Source: Streptomyces sp. NBC_01353
Lineage (GTDB): Bacteria; Actinomycetota; Actinomycetes; Streptomycetales; Streptomycetaceae
Length of the DNA: 64,000 nt
Direction of reading: 5' to 3'
NCBI RefSeq assembly: GCF_036237275.1
Contig: NZ_CP108352.1
Coordinates: 3,782,001 to 3,846,000, forward strand
The notes under the pieces: model-generated
Told to the model about the DNA's origin: nothing
Seen by the model: the letters and a program-made list of their open reading frames with translations, nothing else
Database searches by the model: none
Shown: in pieces, positions 9,498 to 18,237 of the stretch
How the letters are laid out: each line of letters starts with the position of its first letter
How positions within the stretch are numbered: the stretch's first letter is position 1
Made by a program: the position numbers and the translations under genes

Positions 9498-9887
9498 TCA
9501 GAACGCGAAGACCGTGCCCGTCCTGGCGTTCAGCTCGCAGGTGTTCCCGAACTCCTTCTTCCAGCCCACCGGGACGCCGTCGAACGTGCCTTGCGCCTCC
9601 GCCACCACCGGTTCGTAGACCATCGGGCAGACCACGTCGGCGTCGCCCTTCAGCTTCTCGAAGTCCCCGCGCGCGTCGTTCAGGGCGCCGCACGCGACCT
9701 CTCCCTGCGGATGGTTGCCCCCGGTGGGGCCACACCCGAGATAGACCTCCTTCACGTCACCGGTCGCACCCGACGTGATCGTCAGGAAGATCCTGGTGGG
9801 CGGGGTCGGCGCGGCGTCCTCCGCGCCCGCGAGGCCGAGGCCCGCGACGGTGGCCGTGGCCACGGCGAAAGCAAGGGTGCTCTTCAT
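9498..9887 (-). CDS. Subtilisin inhibitor-like protein (SSI), P1 Met
   Basis: A 129-residue secreted protease inhibitor of the Streptomyces subtilisin inhibitor family. A short signal peptide (about residues 1-21) precedes a domain with the four conserved cysteines C52, C66, C87 and C117. The reactive loop reads CPMVYEPV, giving P1 Met89 and P1' Val90, the same scissile pair as the classical SSI. It should inhibit subtilisin-type proteases outside the cell. The C-terminal GTVFAF is the family ending. A paralogue with a different P1 lies at 47681. Confidence 0.95.
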   Translation of the reverse strand: MKSTLAFAVATATVAGLGLAGAEDAAPTPPTRIFLTITSGATGDVKEVYLGCGPTGGNHPQGEVACGALNDARGDFEKLKGDADVVCPMVYEPVVAEAQGTFDGVPVGWKKEFGNTCELNARTGTVFAF

Positions 9888-9935
9888 GCCCCGGCAAACG
9901 AGCGCTCCGTCGCCCGGTCACTAAGCTCCACCCGT

Positions 9936-10562
9936 ATGACCGGGAAGTTCATCCTCTTCGACGTCGACGGCACGCTGATGGACGCCGTCGCCAACCAACG
10001 CCGCGTCTGGCACGCCTGGGCGGCCCGACACGGGCTGGACGGGGAGGAGGTGTACGCGGTCGCGCTCCGCACACGTCCCGTCGAGACGTTCGCCGCTGTC
10101 GCGCCCGGTCTCGACCCGGAGGCGTGTCTGGCGCTGCTTCACGAGTTGGAGGACGACGACGTACGGACGGGTGAGTACAGCGCCTTCGCGGGCGCCGCGG
10201 AGCTCCTCGGCGCCCTCGCTCCAGGTTCCTGGGCGCTCGTCACCTCCAACTACGAGCACCGGGTGCGAGGCCGCTTCGCACGCACGGGCCTCCCGCTGCC
10301 GGAGCTGGTCGTGGACGCCGCCTCCGTCACCGAGGGCAAGCCGTCCCCGGCGCCGTACCTCCTGGCGGCGGAGAAGCTGGGCGCTTCGCCCGCCGACTGC
10401 CTGGTGATCGAGGACGCTCCGTCGGGCGTCCGCTCGGGCGTGGCCGCGGGGATGACGGTGTGGACGGTCAACGCGCCGGCGCCGGGATCAGGTGCGCATC
10501 GTCACTTCCGGACCCTGTCCGAGGCCGCACCCGAGATCCTGGCCTTCGCCCTCTCGAGCTGA
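9936..10562 (+). CDS. HAD-superfamily phosphatase (PGMB/phosphatase-like)
   Basis: A 208-residue HAD hydrolase. Motif I is FDVDGTL (nucleophile Asp), motif II VTSNY, motif III lysine in EGKPSPAPY, motif IV IEDAPSGVRSG. The helical cap between motif I and II places it with beta-phosphoglucomutase and sugar-phosphate phosphatases. The substrate is unknown. Start ATG 9936 lies 48 bases from the divergent inhibitor gene start, so the two share a compact promoter region. Confidence 0.88.
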   Translation: MTGKFILFDVDGTLMDAVANQRRVWHAWAARHGLDGEEVYAVALRTRPVETFAAVAPGLDPEACLALLHELEDDDVRTGEYSAFAGAAELLGALAPGSWALVTSNYEHRVRGRFARTGLPLPELVVDAASVTEGKPSPAPYLLAAEKLGASPADCLVIEDAPSGVRSGVAAGMTVWTVNAPAPGSGAHRHFRTLSEAAPEILAFALSS

Positions 10563-10630
10563 ACGCCCCTGCCAGCGCCCACACCTACAACTTGTGTACC
10601 TGTTCCGTGACTTGACGGGTCGTTCAGATC

Positions 10631-10653
10631 GCAGGATAGCTCCGCTATCCTGC
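10631..10653. promoter_or_regulatory. Perfect 10-bp inverted repeat before the lectin kinase gene
   Basis: GCAGGATAGC and GCTATCCTGC are perfectly complementary arms separated by TCC, ending 5 bases before the ATG at 10659. The shape fits a dimeric-repressor operator; as RNA it would occlude the start. The owner is unknown. Confidence 0.6.
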
Positions 10654-10658
10654 TGTCC

Positions 10659-12614
10659 ATGCAGGGGGAGCAGGCAAACAACTCACATCTGACCGGCAGC
10701 GGAGCCATGCCACTGGAGTCGGGGGATCCCCGACAGATCGGTGCGTTCAGGCTCCTCGGCGTCCTCGGGTCCGGGGGCATGGGGCGGGTCTATCTCGGGG
10801 CCGTGCCCAGGAAGTTCGCGGCGGTCAAGCGGGTGTTGCCCGTGCTGGCCGAGGACCCGGACTTCCTGAACCACTTCGGGCACGAGCTCGACAACCTGGC
10901 CCGGCTGCCCGGCGGCGCCAGCGTGAAGCTGCTCGCCAGTGACCGCACGGCGAAGCCGCCGTGGTTCGCGACCGAGTACATACCGGGAATCACCCTCAAC
11001 GAGGCGATCAGGCTGCACGGCGGCCCGCTTCCCCCCGACGCCCTGTGGCGGCTCCTGCACCAGGCCGCCGCCGGGCTGAAGGCCGTGCACGCCTCAGACA
11101 TGGTGCACCGCGACCTCAAGCCGTCCAACGTCATGCTGACGCCCGCCGGCCTGTCCCTCATCGACTTCGGCGTCGCACGCGCCGCCGACCAGAGCCGGCT
11201 GACCCGGACCGGCATGGTCATCGGGACGCCCGCCTACATGGCTCCCGAGCAGGCCGTCGCCGATCCTCAACTGACGGGCGCGGCCGATGTCTTCGCCCTC
11301 GGCAGCCTCCTCCTGTACGCCGCCATCGGCCGTCCACCCTTCGGCGACGGCTCCGGGCCCGGCCTTCTCTACCGGGTCGTCCACGGCGAGCCCGACTTCG
11401 GACAGCTCGCCGAGACGGCGCCCGAGCTCGCGGAGGTCGTACGGTCCTGCCTCGCCAAGGACCCGGCGGACCGGCCGACGGCGGCCGAACTCGTCGGCCT
11501 CACGGACGGCCACGCGGAGGGCGTCCAGTGGCCGTCGGCCGTCGCCGAACGGGTCGAGGAGCGGGCGGCCTTCGCCGCCGGGGCGCCCACGGCCGAGCAG
11601 CTCGCGGAGCTCGGGGACACCGGGGAGGGCGACCAGGTCGAGGACATCGGGACGGTGGCGCTCACCCCGCGCGGCGGGAGGGAGCCCGCGACCGCCGGCC
11701 CCGACGCGGCCGCCGTCACCGGCCCCACCGCGACCCGCGGGTGGCGGGAGCGGCGCAACCGGTTCGTCCTGCTCGCGGTCCCCGTCGTCGTGGCCACCGG
11801 CACCACCCTGACCGTCGCCCTCGGCCCGTACGAGATCGGCCGACAGGGCGGCGGCCCCGACGCGTCGGCAGCGCCGCCCGCCGCCACCGCCTCGCAGCCC
11901 GCACCCGGTGCGCCCGCACCGGCGACCACGCCCCCGTCCACCCCTCCGTCCGCGTCCGCCTCCGCATCGGGATCCCCGTCGGGCCAGGGACCAGGACCCA
12001 CCACGGGCGGCGCCGGCGGCGCGGCGACGGGCGGTGGGGCCGCGGCAGGCGGTGCGGCCGCCGGCGGTACCGGCACCGTGCCCGGCAGCGGGAGCGGCAG
12101 TGGGAGCGGGAGCGGGTCCTCCTCATCCGGAGGCGGCTCCAGCTCCTCCGGCGGCTCCACCACCACGCGCCCCGCGCCCCCGCCGTCCTCCGGCGGATCG
12201 GCGCCCTCGGGAACGTACTCCCTCGAGAACGTCTCCAACGGCCAGTGCCTGGGCGAGTACAACCCGGGCTACGGCGTCTTCGCCAACACCTACGACTGCG
12301 GTTCCCTGCCCAACAACAGCGGCAGCGTCTCGTACGCCTGGACCTACTCTCCCGGCGCGAACGGCACCTTCCGGCTGGTCAACAAGAAGACCGGCCACTG
12401 CCTCCAGCCGAACGGGAACCCCGGCGCCACGGCCGTCGCCTGCAACGGCTCCAGCCACCAGTCGTGGAAGATCGGCGCCACGACGTCCTCCGGACGGACC
12501 CTCGTGAACATGAACAGCGGCCAGTGCCTGACCGCCGGCCCGCCGTTCGTGATGACGACCACCTGCGACTCCGGAAGCCGCAGTCAGCTCTGGCGGAACA
12601 TCTCACCCGTGTGA
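10659..12614 (+). CDS. Ser/Thr protein kinase with extracellular ricin-type lectin domain
   Basis: A 651-residue receptor-like kinase. Catalytic domain: LGSGGMGRVY (36-45), K57, HRDLKPSN (D152), DFG at 169-171, APE motif MAPEQ. One membrane segment spans about 370-388, then about 130 residues of Pro/Ser/Gly-rich linker with a poly Gly-Ser run. Residues about 518-649 form a beta-trefoil lectin (RICIN/CBM13) domain: NGQCLGEY, TGHCLQPNG, SGQCLTAG and three Q/S-x-W repeats (YAWTY, SWKIG, LWRNI). Sugar binding outside the cell could thus be coupled to phosphorylation inside. The start could also be ATG 10707, which aligns with the first residues of the other kinase (MPLESGDPRQIGAF); neither has a clear Shine-Dalgarno sequence. 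Confidence 0.92.
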   Translation: MQGEQANNSHLTGSGAMPLESGDPRQIGAFRLLGVLGSGGMGRVYLGAVPRKFAAVKRVLPVLAEDPDFLNHFGHELDNLARLPGGASVKLLASDRTAKPPWFATEYIPGITLNEAIRLHGGPLPPDALWRLLHQAAAGLKAVHASDMVHRDLKPSNVMLTPAGLSLIDFGVARAADQSRLTRTGMVIGTPAYMAPEQAVADPQLTGAADVFALGSLLLYAAIGRPPFGDGSGPGLLYRVVHGEPDFGQLAETAPELAEVVRSCLAKDPADRPTAAELVGLTDGHAEGVQWPSAVAERVEERAAFAAGAPTAEQLAELGDTGEGDQVEDIGTVALTPRGGREPATAGPDAAAVTGPTATRGWRERRNRFVLLAVPVVVATGTTLTVALGPYEIGRQGGGPDASAAPPAATASQPAPGAPAPATTPPSTPPSASASASGSPSGQGPGPTTGGAGGAATGGGAAAGGAAAGGTGTVPGSGSGSGSGSGSSSSGGGSSSSGGSTTTRPAPPPSSGGSAPSGTYSLENVSNGQCLGEYNPGYGVFANTYDCGSLPNNSGSVSYAWTYSPGANGTFRLVNKKTGHCLQPNGNPGATAVACNGSSHQSWKIGATTSSGRTLVNMNSGQCLTAGPPFVMTTTCDSGSRSQLWRNISPV

Positions 12615-12747
12615 ACGGACCACATGTGCCGCACAACCATCGTTCCCGCTCGCCTGTCTGATCAAGGATGGCGCTTGCCCGACCTGTACACGACCTGGCC
12701 CGGCGGCCCGTACCTGCACAAGGGCACGGGCGACTGGCGCGCCCCCT

Positions 12748-13194
12748 TCATGGCCCCGCATCCGGTCTACCACCAAGGGCTCGGTCAGGCCCCCTGTCCC
12801 TGTACTGACGGAACACGGGGACGGAAACGTCCCCCTCCCCGCGGAACGTGACCTCCAGATCCATCCCGATCCGGAGGTCCGGCTCCGCCACCCCCACCAC
12901 CTCCGTCATCATCCGCGGGCCCTCCGCCAGGTCCACCACCGCCGCCACGTACGGCACCCGGTCGCCGAACGGCGGGAGGTCGTTGCGGTGGACGACCGAC
13001 CAGGTGTAGAGCGTGGCGGGGCCGCTCGCCTCTTCCCAGCGCACGTCCTCGCTCCAGCAGTGCGGGCAGAACTCGCGCGGGTAGTGGTGCGCCCGGCCGC
13101 AGGCCTCGCAGCGCATGAGCAGCAGGCGGCCCTCGGCCGCCGCGTCCCAGTACGGGCGGGTGAAGGCGTCGATGTCCGGGTCGGCGGCCGTCAT
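12748..13194 (-). CDS. DUF35 zinc-ribbon/OB-fold acyl-CoA-associated protein
   Basis: A 148-residue protein with a rubredoxin-like zinc ribbon (C29, C32, C43, C46 in RCEACG and FCPHC) followed by an OB fold (ATLYTWSVVHR, VPYVAAVVDLAEGPRM). These proteins bind acyl-CoA or partner thiolase-like lipid-transfer proteins, as in actinobacterial sterol side-chain degradation. Here the usual thiolase partner is absent. It overlaps the upstream DoxX gene by 4 bases, so both form one operon driven from the palindrome at 13675. Confidence 0.87.
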   Translation of the reverse strand: MTAADPDIDAFTRPYWDAAAEGRLLLMRCEACGRAHHYPREFCPHCWSEDVRWEEASGPATLYTWSVVHRNDLPPFGDRVPYVAAVVDLAEGPRMMTEVVGVAEPDLRIGMDLEVTFRGEGDVSVPVFRQYRDRGPDRALGGRPDAGP

Positions 13195-13643
13195 CGGAAC
13201 AGTCCGATCGCGTGGTCGAGGGACCAGGTCTGCCAGGACATCGCGAAGAGGGCGACCAGCGAGATCAGCGCCATCATCGCGTTCTGCCCCTGCTCGGCCC
13301 AGTCATGGATCATCAGGACGAGGTAGAGGAGGTTCAGGAGGAGGCCGCCGATCAGGGCCACGGGCGTGAGGAGGCCGAGGATCAGGCCGAGGCCCAGGGC
13401 GAGTTCGGCGTAGACGACGACGTACGCCATCGCTTCCGGGCGTGGCGCGACGACCGAGTCGAAGCCCTTCTTCACGAACGGCCACCGGTGCTTTCCGGCG
13501 ACGTCCGCCGCCCACGCGATGCCCGTGCCGCGCTCGAACCAGCCCTTCTTGTCCTTGTGGCGCCAGCTCTCCAGCCACCACAGGCCGAGGCCGATACGGA
13601 GGACGGCGAGCCATTCTGCGCCGGTGAGCCAGATGGTCTGCAT
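13191..13643 (-). CDS. DoxX-family membrane protein
   Basis: A 150-residue protein with four predicted membrane helices (about 10-26, 72-90, 92-113, 123-140) and the DoxX pattern VLRIGLGLWWLESWRHK near the start and ELALGLGLILGLLTPVALI in the middle. DoxX proteins have been linked to terminal oxidases and to thiol-redox systems. It is the first gene of a two-gene operon with the DUF35 protein; a CTGACG-GTA-CGTCAG palindrome lies 32 bases upstream of the ATG. Confidence 0.85.
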   Translation of the reverse strand: MQTIWLTGAEWLAVLRIGLGLWWLESWRHKDKKGWFERGTGIAWAADVAGKHRWPFVKKGFDSVVAPRPEAMAYVVVYAELALGLGLILGLLTPVALIGGLLLNLLYLVLMIHDWAEQGQNAMMALISLVALFAMSWQTWSLDHAIGLFR

Positions 13644-13674
13644 CGGTCGATACCTGCCCCTCCCCGATCCTGAT

Positions 13675-13689
13675 CTGACGGTACGTCAG
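13675..13689. promoter_or_regulatory. Shared-operator copy A (CTGACG-GTA-CGTCAG)
   Basis: A perfect 6-bp inverted repeat with a 3-base spacer, 32 bases upstream of the DoxX start codon. The same palindrome stands before five other transcription units up to 31.3 kb. Confidence 0.75.
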
Positions 13690-13834
13690 TTCAGCGGATA
13701 CGGCGGCGTCTGCGCAAGACCCCCGCACGCCCCCGCACACTCCCCCCATGCCCCACCCACTCGTGACCGTTTCGCAACCGATTCCCCTCTTGACCGAGAC
13801 CCAACAAGTGAGCACCTCGTTACGCTGAGCATTC

Positions 13835-15022
13835 GTGACCAACACCCCCCGTTCCAGACCCGACCACCCCGTCTACGTCATCGGCGGCGGACCCGGCGGA
13901 CTCGCCGTCGCCGCCTCCCTGCGCGAGCAGGGCGTACGGGCCGTCGTCCTGGAGAAGTCCGAGGCGGTCGGCGCCTCCTGGCGGGCGCACTACGACCGTC
14001 TGCGGCTGCACACCACCCGCCGGCTCTCGGCGCTTCCCGGACTGCCGATCCCCCGCTCCTTCGGCCGCTGGGTCGCGCGCGCGGACGTCGTGCGGTACCT
14101 GGAGAAGTACGCCGAGTTCCACGAGCTGGAGATCGTGACCGGCGTCGAGGTCTCCCGCGTCGAACGCGTCGGCGAGGACTGGCTGCTGCACGCGACCGGC
14201 GGCAGGCAGCTGACCGGCCGGGCCGTCGTCGTCGCCACTGGGTACAACCACACCCCGCGCCTGCCCGAGTGGCCGGGCCTGGACGCGTACGGCGGCGAGC
14301 TGATCCACGCGAGCGCCTACCGGAACCCGGGGCCGTACGAGGGCAAGGACGTCCTCGTCGTCGGCGCCGGGAACACCGGGGCCGAGATCGCGGCCGACCT
14401 CGTCGAGGGCGGGGCGGCGCGGGTACGGCTCGCGGTGCGCACCGTGCCGCACATCGTGCGGCGCTCCACGGCCGGGTGGCCGGCGCAGCGCACCGGCATC
14501 CTGGTGCGGCGGCTGCCCGTACGCCTGGTCGACAAGGTGGGCGAGCTGATGGGCCGCATCTCCGTACCGGACCTGTCGGACCAGGGGCTGCCCCGGCCGG
14601 ACACGGGGCTCTACTCGCGGCTGCGCGAAGGGGCCGTCCCGGTGCAGGACGTGGGCCTGATCGACGCCGTACGGAAGGGGAAGGTGGAGATCGTCGGCGC
14701 GGTCGACTCCTTCGACGGCGACAAGGTCCTCCTCGCGGACGGCTCCGCGATCACTCCGGACGCCGTGATCGCGGCGACCGGCTACCGGCGCGCCCTGGAG
14801 CCGCTCGTGGGGCACCTCGGCGTCCTCGACGAGCGCGGGCGGCCGGCGGTGCGGGGCGCACGGACGGCGCGCGAGGCGGCGGGGCTGCACTTCACGGGGT
14901 TCACGAACCCGATCAGCGGGATGTTCCGGGAGATGGCGATCGACGCGGAGAAGATCGCCCGCGCGATCCGAAAGTCGGCCGGCCGGGAGGCGGCCGGCGG
15001 CCCGGAGGCGACCGCTGGGTGA
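13835..15022 (+). CDS. Flavin-containing monooxygenase-like oxidoreductase
   Basis: A 395-residue FAD/NADPH enzyme. The FAD Rossmann motif is VIGGGPGGLAVA (about residues 14-25) and the NADPH motif is VVGAGNTGAEIA (about 173-184). The stretch YNHTPRLPEWPG between them and the ATGYRR motif near residue 311 match flavin-containing monooxygenases and YUCCA-type enzymes, which hydroxylate or insert oxygen using NADPH and O2. It is divergent from the DoxX-DUF35 operon and so may share the palindrome at 13675. Substrate unknown; membership of the regional pathway is inferred from position. Confidence 0.87.
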   Translation: MTNTPRSRPDHPVYVIGGGPGGLAVAASLREQGVRAVVLEKSEAVGASWRAHYDRLRLHTTRRLSALPGLPIPRSFGRWVARADVVRYLEKYAEFHELEIVTGVEVSRVERVGEDWLLHATGGRQLTGRAVVVATGYNHTPRLPEWPGLDAYGGELIHASAYRNPGPYEGKDVLVVGAGNTGAEIAADLVEGGAARVRLAVRTVPHIVRRSTAGWPAQRTGILVRRLPVRLVDKVGELMGRISVPDLSDQGLPRPDTGLYSRLREGAVPVQDVGLIDAVRKGKVEIVGAVDSFDGDKVLLADGSAITPDAVIAATGYRRALEPLVGHLGVLDERGRPAVRGARTAREAAGLHFTGFTNPISGMFREMAIDAEKIARAIRKSAGREAAGGPEATAG

Positions 15023-15067
15023 CCTCCACCCCGCCCCCTCCGCTCATTGGCTCTGTCACGGTCATTC

Positions 15068-15106
15068 CTGACTGAGCGTCAGTTCTGTAATCTGACTGAG
15101 TGTCAG
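15068..15106. promoter_or_regulatory. Shared-operator copies B1 and B2
   Basis: CTGACT-GAG-CGTCAG (15068-15082) and CTGACT-GAG-TGTCAG (15092-15106), 24 bp centre to centre, about two helical turns apart. TAATCT at 15088-15093 between them could be a -10 element, so binding would cover the promoter of the acyl-CoA synthetase gene. Confidence 0.75.
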
Positions 15107-15151
15107 GTGACGCGCTGCAGCAGAACGACGAGCGGGAGAGTGGGCGGAACG

Positions 15152-17383
15152 ATGCTTGGATCGACTCACGGCACCTTCACCACCGATCTCCGCGCCCGCG
15201 TGGTCGCCTGCGGGGAGCATTCCGGAACGCCCGGCATCGCCGTGCACGGTGTCACCGCCGTGGACGGCGACCGGGACGTCAGCGGGCGGCCGCTGCACGC
15301 CCCCGTGCCCGACCTCGACCGGTTCTTCCGGCCCGGGTCCGTCGCCGTCGTCGGTGCCTCCGACGCCGAGGGGCGGCCCAACACCGGCATCACGCGGCAG
15401 CTCATCGCCTGGGCCGAGCGGGTCGGCGCCCGGCTCGTGCCCGTGCACCCCACCCGTACGAGCGTCTTCGGCATCGACTGCGTGCCGTCGGTCGGCGCAC
15501 TCGCCGAGCCCGTCGACCTCGCCGTGCTCCTCGTCGCCGACCCGCTGCCCGTCATCGAGGAACTGGCCGAGGCCAAGGTGAGGTTCGCCGTCGCCTTCGC
15601 CTCCGGCTTCGCCGAGACCGGCGACGAGGGCGCCGCCGCGCAGGAACGTCTCACCGACGCCGTACGGCGCTCCGGGATCCGCCTGCTCGGCCCGAACACC
15701 AACCTCAACGCCTTCGAGCGCTTCCGCGACGACCTCGACGGGCCGGCGATCGCGCTCATCACGCAGTCGGGCCACCAGGGGCGGCCCGTGCACACCCTCC
15801 AGGAGCTGGGGGTACGGCTCTCCCACTGGGCGCCCACCGGCAACGAGGCCGACCTGGAGACCGCCGACTTCATCTCGTACTTCGCGACCCGGCCCGAGGT
15901 CGGCGCCATCGCCTGTTACGTCGAGGGGCTCAAGGACGGCCGCTCCTTCCTTCTCGCCGCCGACCGCGCCGCCCGCCAGGGCGTGCCCGTCGTCGCGGTG
16001 AAGGTCGGGCGGACCGAGACCGGGGCGCGGATGGCCGCCTCGCACACCGGCAAGCTCACCGGCGCTGACCAGGTCGTCGACGCGGCGATGCGGCAGTTCG
16101 GGGTCATCCGGGTCGACGGGCTCGACGAACTCCAGGACACCGCCGCCCTGTTGGCGCGGGCCCGCAAGCCGGTCGCCGACGGTGTCGTCGTCTACTCGAT
16201 CTCAGGCGGCACCGGCGCGCACTTCTCCGACCTCGCCACCGCCGCCGGGCTCCACCTGCCCACCCTCCCCCAGGCCAAGCAGGACGAGCTGCACCAGTGG
16301 ATCCCCGACTACCTCAATGTCGCGAACCCCGTCGACAACGGCGGCCACCCCGTGGGCGACTGGCGCGGCCGGAAGATCATCGACGCGATCCTCGCCGACC
16401 CGTCCGTCGGGGTGCTGATATGCCCCATCACGGGCCCCTTCCCGCCGATGAGCGACAAGCTCGCGCAGGACCTGGTGGAGGCGGCCGAGGCAACCGACAA
16501 GCTGGTGTGCGTGGTGTGGGGTTCGCCGGTCGGTACGGAGGCCGCCTACCGCGAGACCCTGCTCGGATCCTCGCGCGTCGCCACCTTCCGTACGTTCTCC
16601 AACTGCATCGGCGCCGTGAAGGCCTACCTCGACCACCACCGCTTCACCGCCGCCTACCGCTCCCCCTTCGACGAGGCCCCCCGCACCCCCTCCCCCTCCT
16701 TCCGCAAGGCGCAGGCCCTGATGCGGCCCGGCCGGCAGCTCAGCGAGCACGCGGCGAAGCAGCTGCTGCGTGCGTACGGGATCCGGGTGCCGCGCGAGCA
16801 GTTGGTGACGAGCGCCGCGGCGGCCGTCCGGGCGGCCGGGCTCGTCGGCTACCCGGTGGTGATGAAGGCGTCCGGCGCGCAGCTGGCGCACAAGACGGAG
16901 CTGGGTCTGGTGAAGGTCGGGCTGACCTCGGCGAGCCAGGTGCGGGACGCGTACCGCGAGCTCACCGACATCGCCCGCTACGAGGGCGTCGACCTCGACG
17001 GGATCCTGGTCTGCCAGATGGTGGGGCGGGGGGTCGAGATGGTGGTGGGCATGACCCGTGACCCGCTCTTCGGGCCGACGGTCACAGTGGGCCTGGGGGG
17101 CGTCCTGGTCGAGGTCCTCAACGACGCGGCCGTGCGCGTGCCGCCGTTCGGCGAGGACCAGGCGCGGGACATGCTCGGCGAACTGCGCGGGCAAGCGCTG
17201 CTGAAGGGCGTGCGGGGGGCTCCGCCGGCGGACGTGGACGCGCTGGTGGAGGTCGTGCTGCGGGTGCAGCGGATGGCCCTGGAGCTCGACGGCGACCTCG
17301 CCGAACTGGACATCAACCCGCTGATGGTGCTGCCTCGGGGGCAGGGCGCGGTGGCGCTCGACGCCCTCGCGGTCTGCCGATAG
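15152..17383 (+). CDS. NDP-forming acyl-CoA synthetase (fused alpha-beta, acetate-CoA ligase type)
   Basis: A 743-residue enzyme with the domain order CoA-binding Rossmann domain (RPGSVAVVGASDAEGRPN, about 60-80), succinyl-CoA-ligase-like domains (ALITQSG near 200; ISGGTGAHFSDLA near 350) and a C-terminal ATP-grasp domain (YPVVMKASG, AHKTELGLV, ELDINPLMVL). The family makes acyl-CoA from an acid, CoA and ATP with release of ADP, or the reverse. The preceding tandem operators make it the best candidate for one of the substrate-activating steps of the regional pathway. ATG 15152 is chosen because GGGCGGA lies just upstream and earlier in-frame starts fall inside the operators. The enoyl-CoA hydratase gene follows after 8 bases. 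Confidence 0.88.
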   Translation: MLGSTHGTFTTDLRARVVACGEHSGTPGIAVHGVTAVDGDRDVSGRPLHAPVPDLDRFFRPGSVAVVGASDAEGRPNTGITRQLIAWAERVGARLVPVHPTRTSVFGIDCVPSVGALAEPVDLAVLLVADPLPVIEELAEAKVRFAVAFASGFAETGDEGAAAQERLTDAVRRSGIRLLGPNTNLNAFERFRDDLDGPAIALITQSGHQGRPVHTLQELGVRLSHWAPTGNEADLETADFISYFATRPEVGAIACYVEGLKDGRSFLLAADRAARQGVPVVAVKVGRTETGARMAASHTGKLTGADQVVDAAMRQFGVIRVDGLDELQDTAALLARARKPVADGVVVYSISGGTGAHFSDLATAAGLHLPTLPQAKQDELHQWIPDYLNVANPVDNGGHPVGDWRGRKIIDAILADPSVGVLICPITGPFPPMSDKLAQDLVEAAEATDKLVCVVWGSPVGTEAAYRETLLGSSRVATFRTFSNCIGAVKAYLDHHRFTAAYRSPFDEAPRTPSPSFRKAQALMRPGRQLSEHAAKQLLRAYGIRVPREQLVTSAAAAVRAAGLVGYPVVMKASGAQLAHKTELGLVKVGLTSASQVRDAYRELTDIARYEGVDLDGILVCQMVGRGVEMVVGMTRDPLFGPTVTVGLGGVLVEVLNDAAVRVPPFGEDQARDMLGELRGQALLKGVRGAPPADVDALVEVVLRVQRMALELDGDLAELDINPLMVLPRGQGAVALDALAVCR

Positions 17384-17391
17384 GAGCCCTG

Positions 17392-18228
17392 GTGGAAGAC
17401 CTTCTGCACTCCGTCGAGAACGGCGTCTCGTGGATCACGCTCAACCGGCCCGAGGCGATGAACGCAGTCACCTGGGACCAGCGTGAGCGGATCATCGCGC
17501 TGCTCGGGGACGCCTCGGCCGACCCGGACGTACGGGCGGTGGTGCTGACGGCGACCGGGCGGGGCTTCTGCGCGGGCGCGGACCTGCGGGGCGCGCCGGC
17601 AGTCGGCGCCTCAGCCTCCGGCGGGCGAAGCGAGATGGGGGTCCCCCCGGCCGGCGGGGGGCGCGTCGCCGGGGACGTGGCGCGGACCATCCGGCTCGGG
17701 GCGCAGCGCCTCATCGGGGCCGTACTGGACTGTGAGAAGCCGGTGATTGCGGCGGTGAACGGGACGGCGGCCGGGATCGGGGCGCATCTGGCGTTCGCCT
17801 GCGATCTCGTGCTCGCGGCGGAGCCGGCGAAGTTCATCGAGGTGTTCGTACGGCGGGGGCTGGTACCGGACGGGGGCGGGGCGTATCTGCTGCCCCGGCT
17901 CATCGGCCCGCAGCGCACGAAGGAGCTGATGTTCTTCGGCGACGCCGTGACGGCTCACGACGCCCGGGAGCTGGGTCTGGTGAACCGGGTGGTCCCGGCG
18001 GAGGAGTTGGAGAAGACCGCGCGGGAGTGGGCCGAGCGGCTGGCCCAGGGCCCGACGCGGGCGCTTGCGCTCACCAAGCAGCTGGTGAACGCGTCCCTGG
18101 ACACCGACCGGGCCGGCGCGTTCGCGGCGGAGGCGGCCGCGCAGGAGATCAACATGACGACGCGGGACGCGAACGAGGGCGTGGCGAGCTTTGTGGAGCG
18201 GCGCACGCCCCGGTACGAGGGGCGCTGA
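17392..18228 (+). CDS. Enoyl-CoA hydratase/isomerase family protein
   Basis: A 278-residue crotonase. The oxyanion-hole segments are GRGFCAGADL and NGTAAGIGAHLAFACDL; the later LVPDGGGAYLLPRLIG has Asp where many hydratases have the second catalytic residue, as in PaaG/isomerase-like members. It would hydrate or isomerise an enoyl-CoA made by the acyl-CoA dehydrogenases of the region. The GTG start is 8 bases behind the synthetase stop, so the two are one operon. A ~20-residue Gly/Ser insert at about 73-92 comes from a short interspersed repeat and is described separately. Confidence 0.9.
   Translation: MEDLLHSVENGVSWITLNRPEAMNAVTWDQRERIIALLGDASADPDVRAVVLTATGRGFCAGADLRGAPAVGASASGGRSEMGVPPAGGGRVAGDVARTIRLGAQRLIGAVLDCEKPVIAAVNGTAAGIGAHLAFACDLVLAAEPAKFIEVFVRRGLVPDGGGAYLLPRLIGPQRTKELMFFGDAVTAHDARELGLVNRVVPAEELEKTAREWAERLAQGPTRALALTKQLVNASLDTDRAGAFAAEAAAQEINMTTRDANEGVASFVERRTPRYEGR
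17609..17664. repeat. In-frame short repeat insert in the enoyl-CoA hydratase gene
   Basis: GGGGGTCCCCCC at 17637-17648 flanked by GCGGGCGAAGCG and CCGGCCGGCGG. The core matches the insert in the palindromic elements at 24.5 and 36.1 kb. It lies in a loop between the first oxyanion segment and the next helix, adds about 20 residues and keeps the frame. Confidence 0.6.
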
Positions 18229-18237
18229 GGGCACCCC

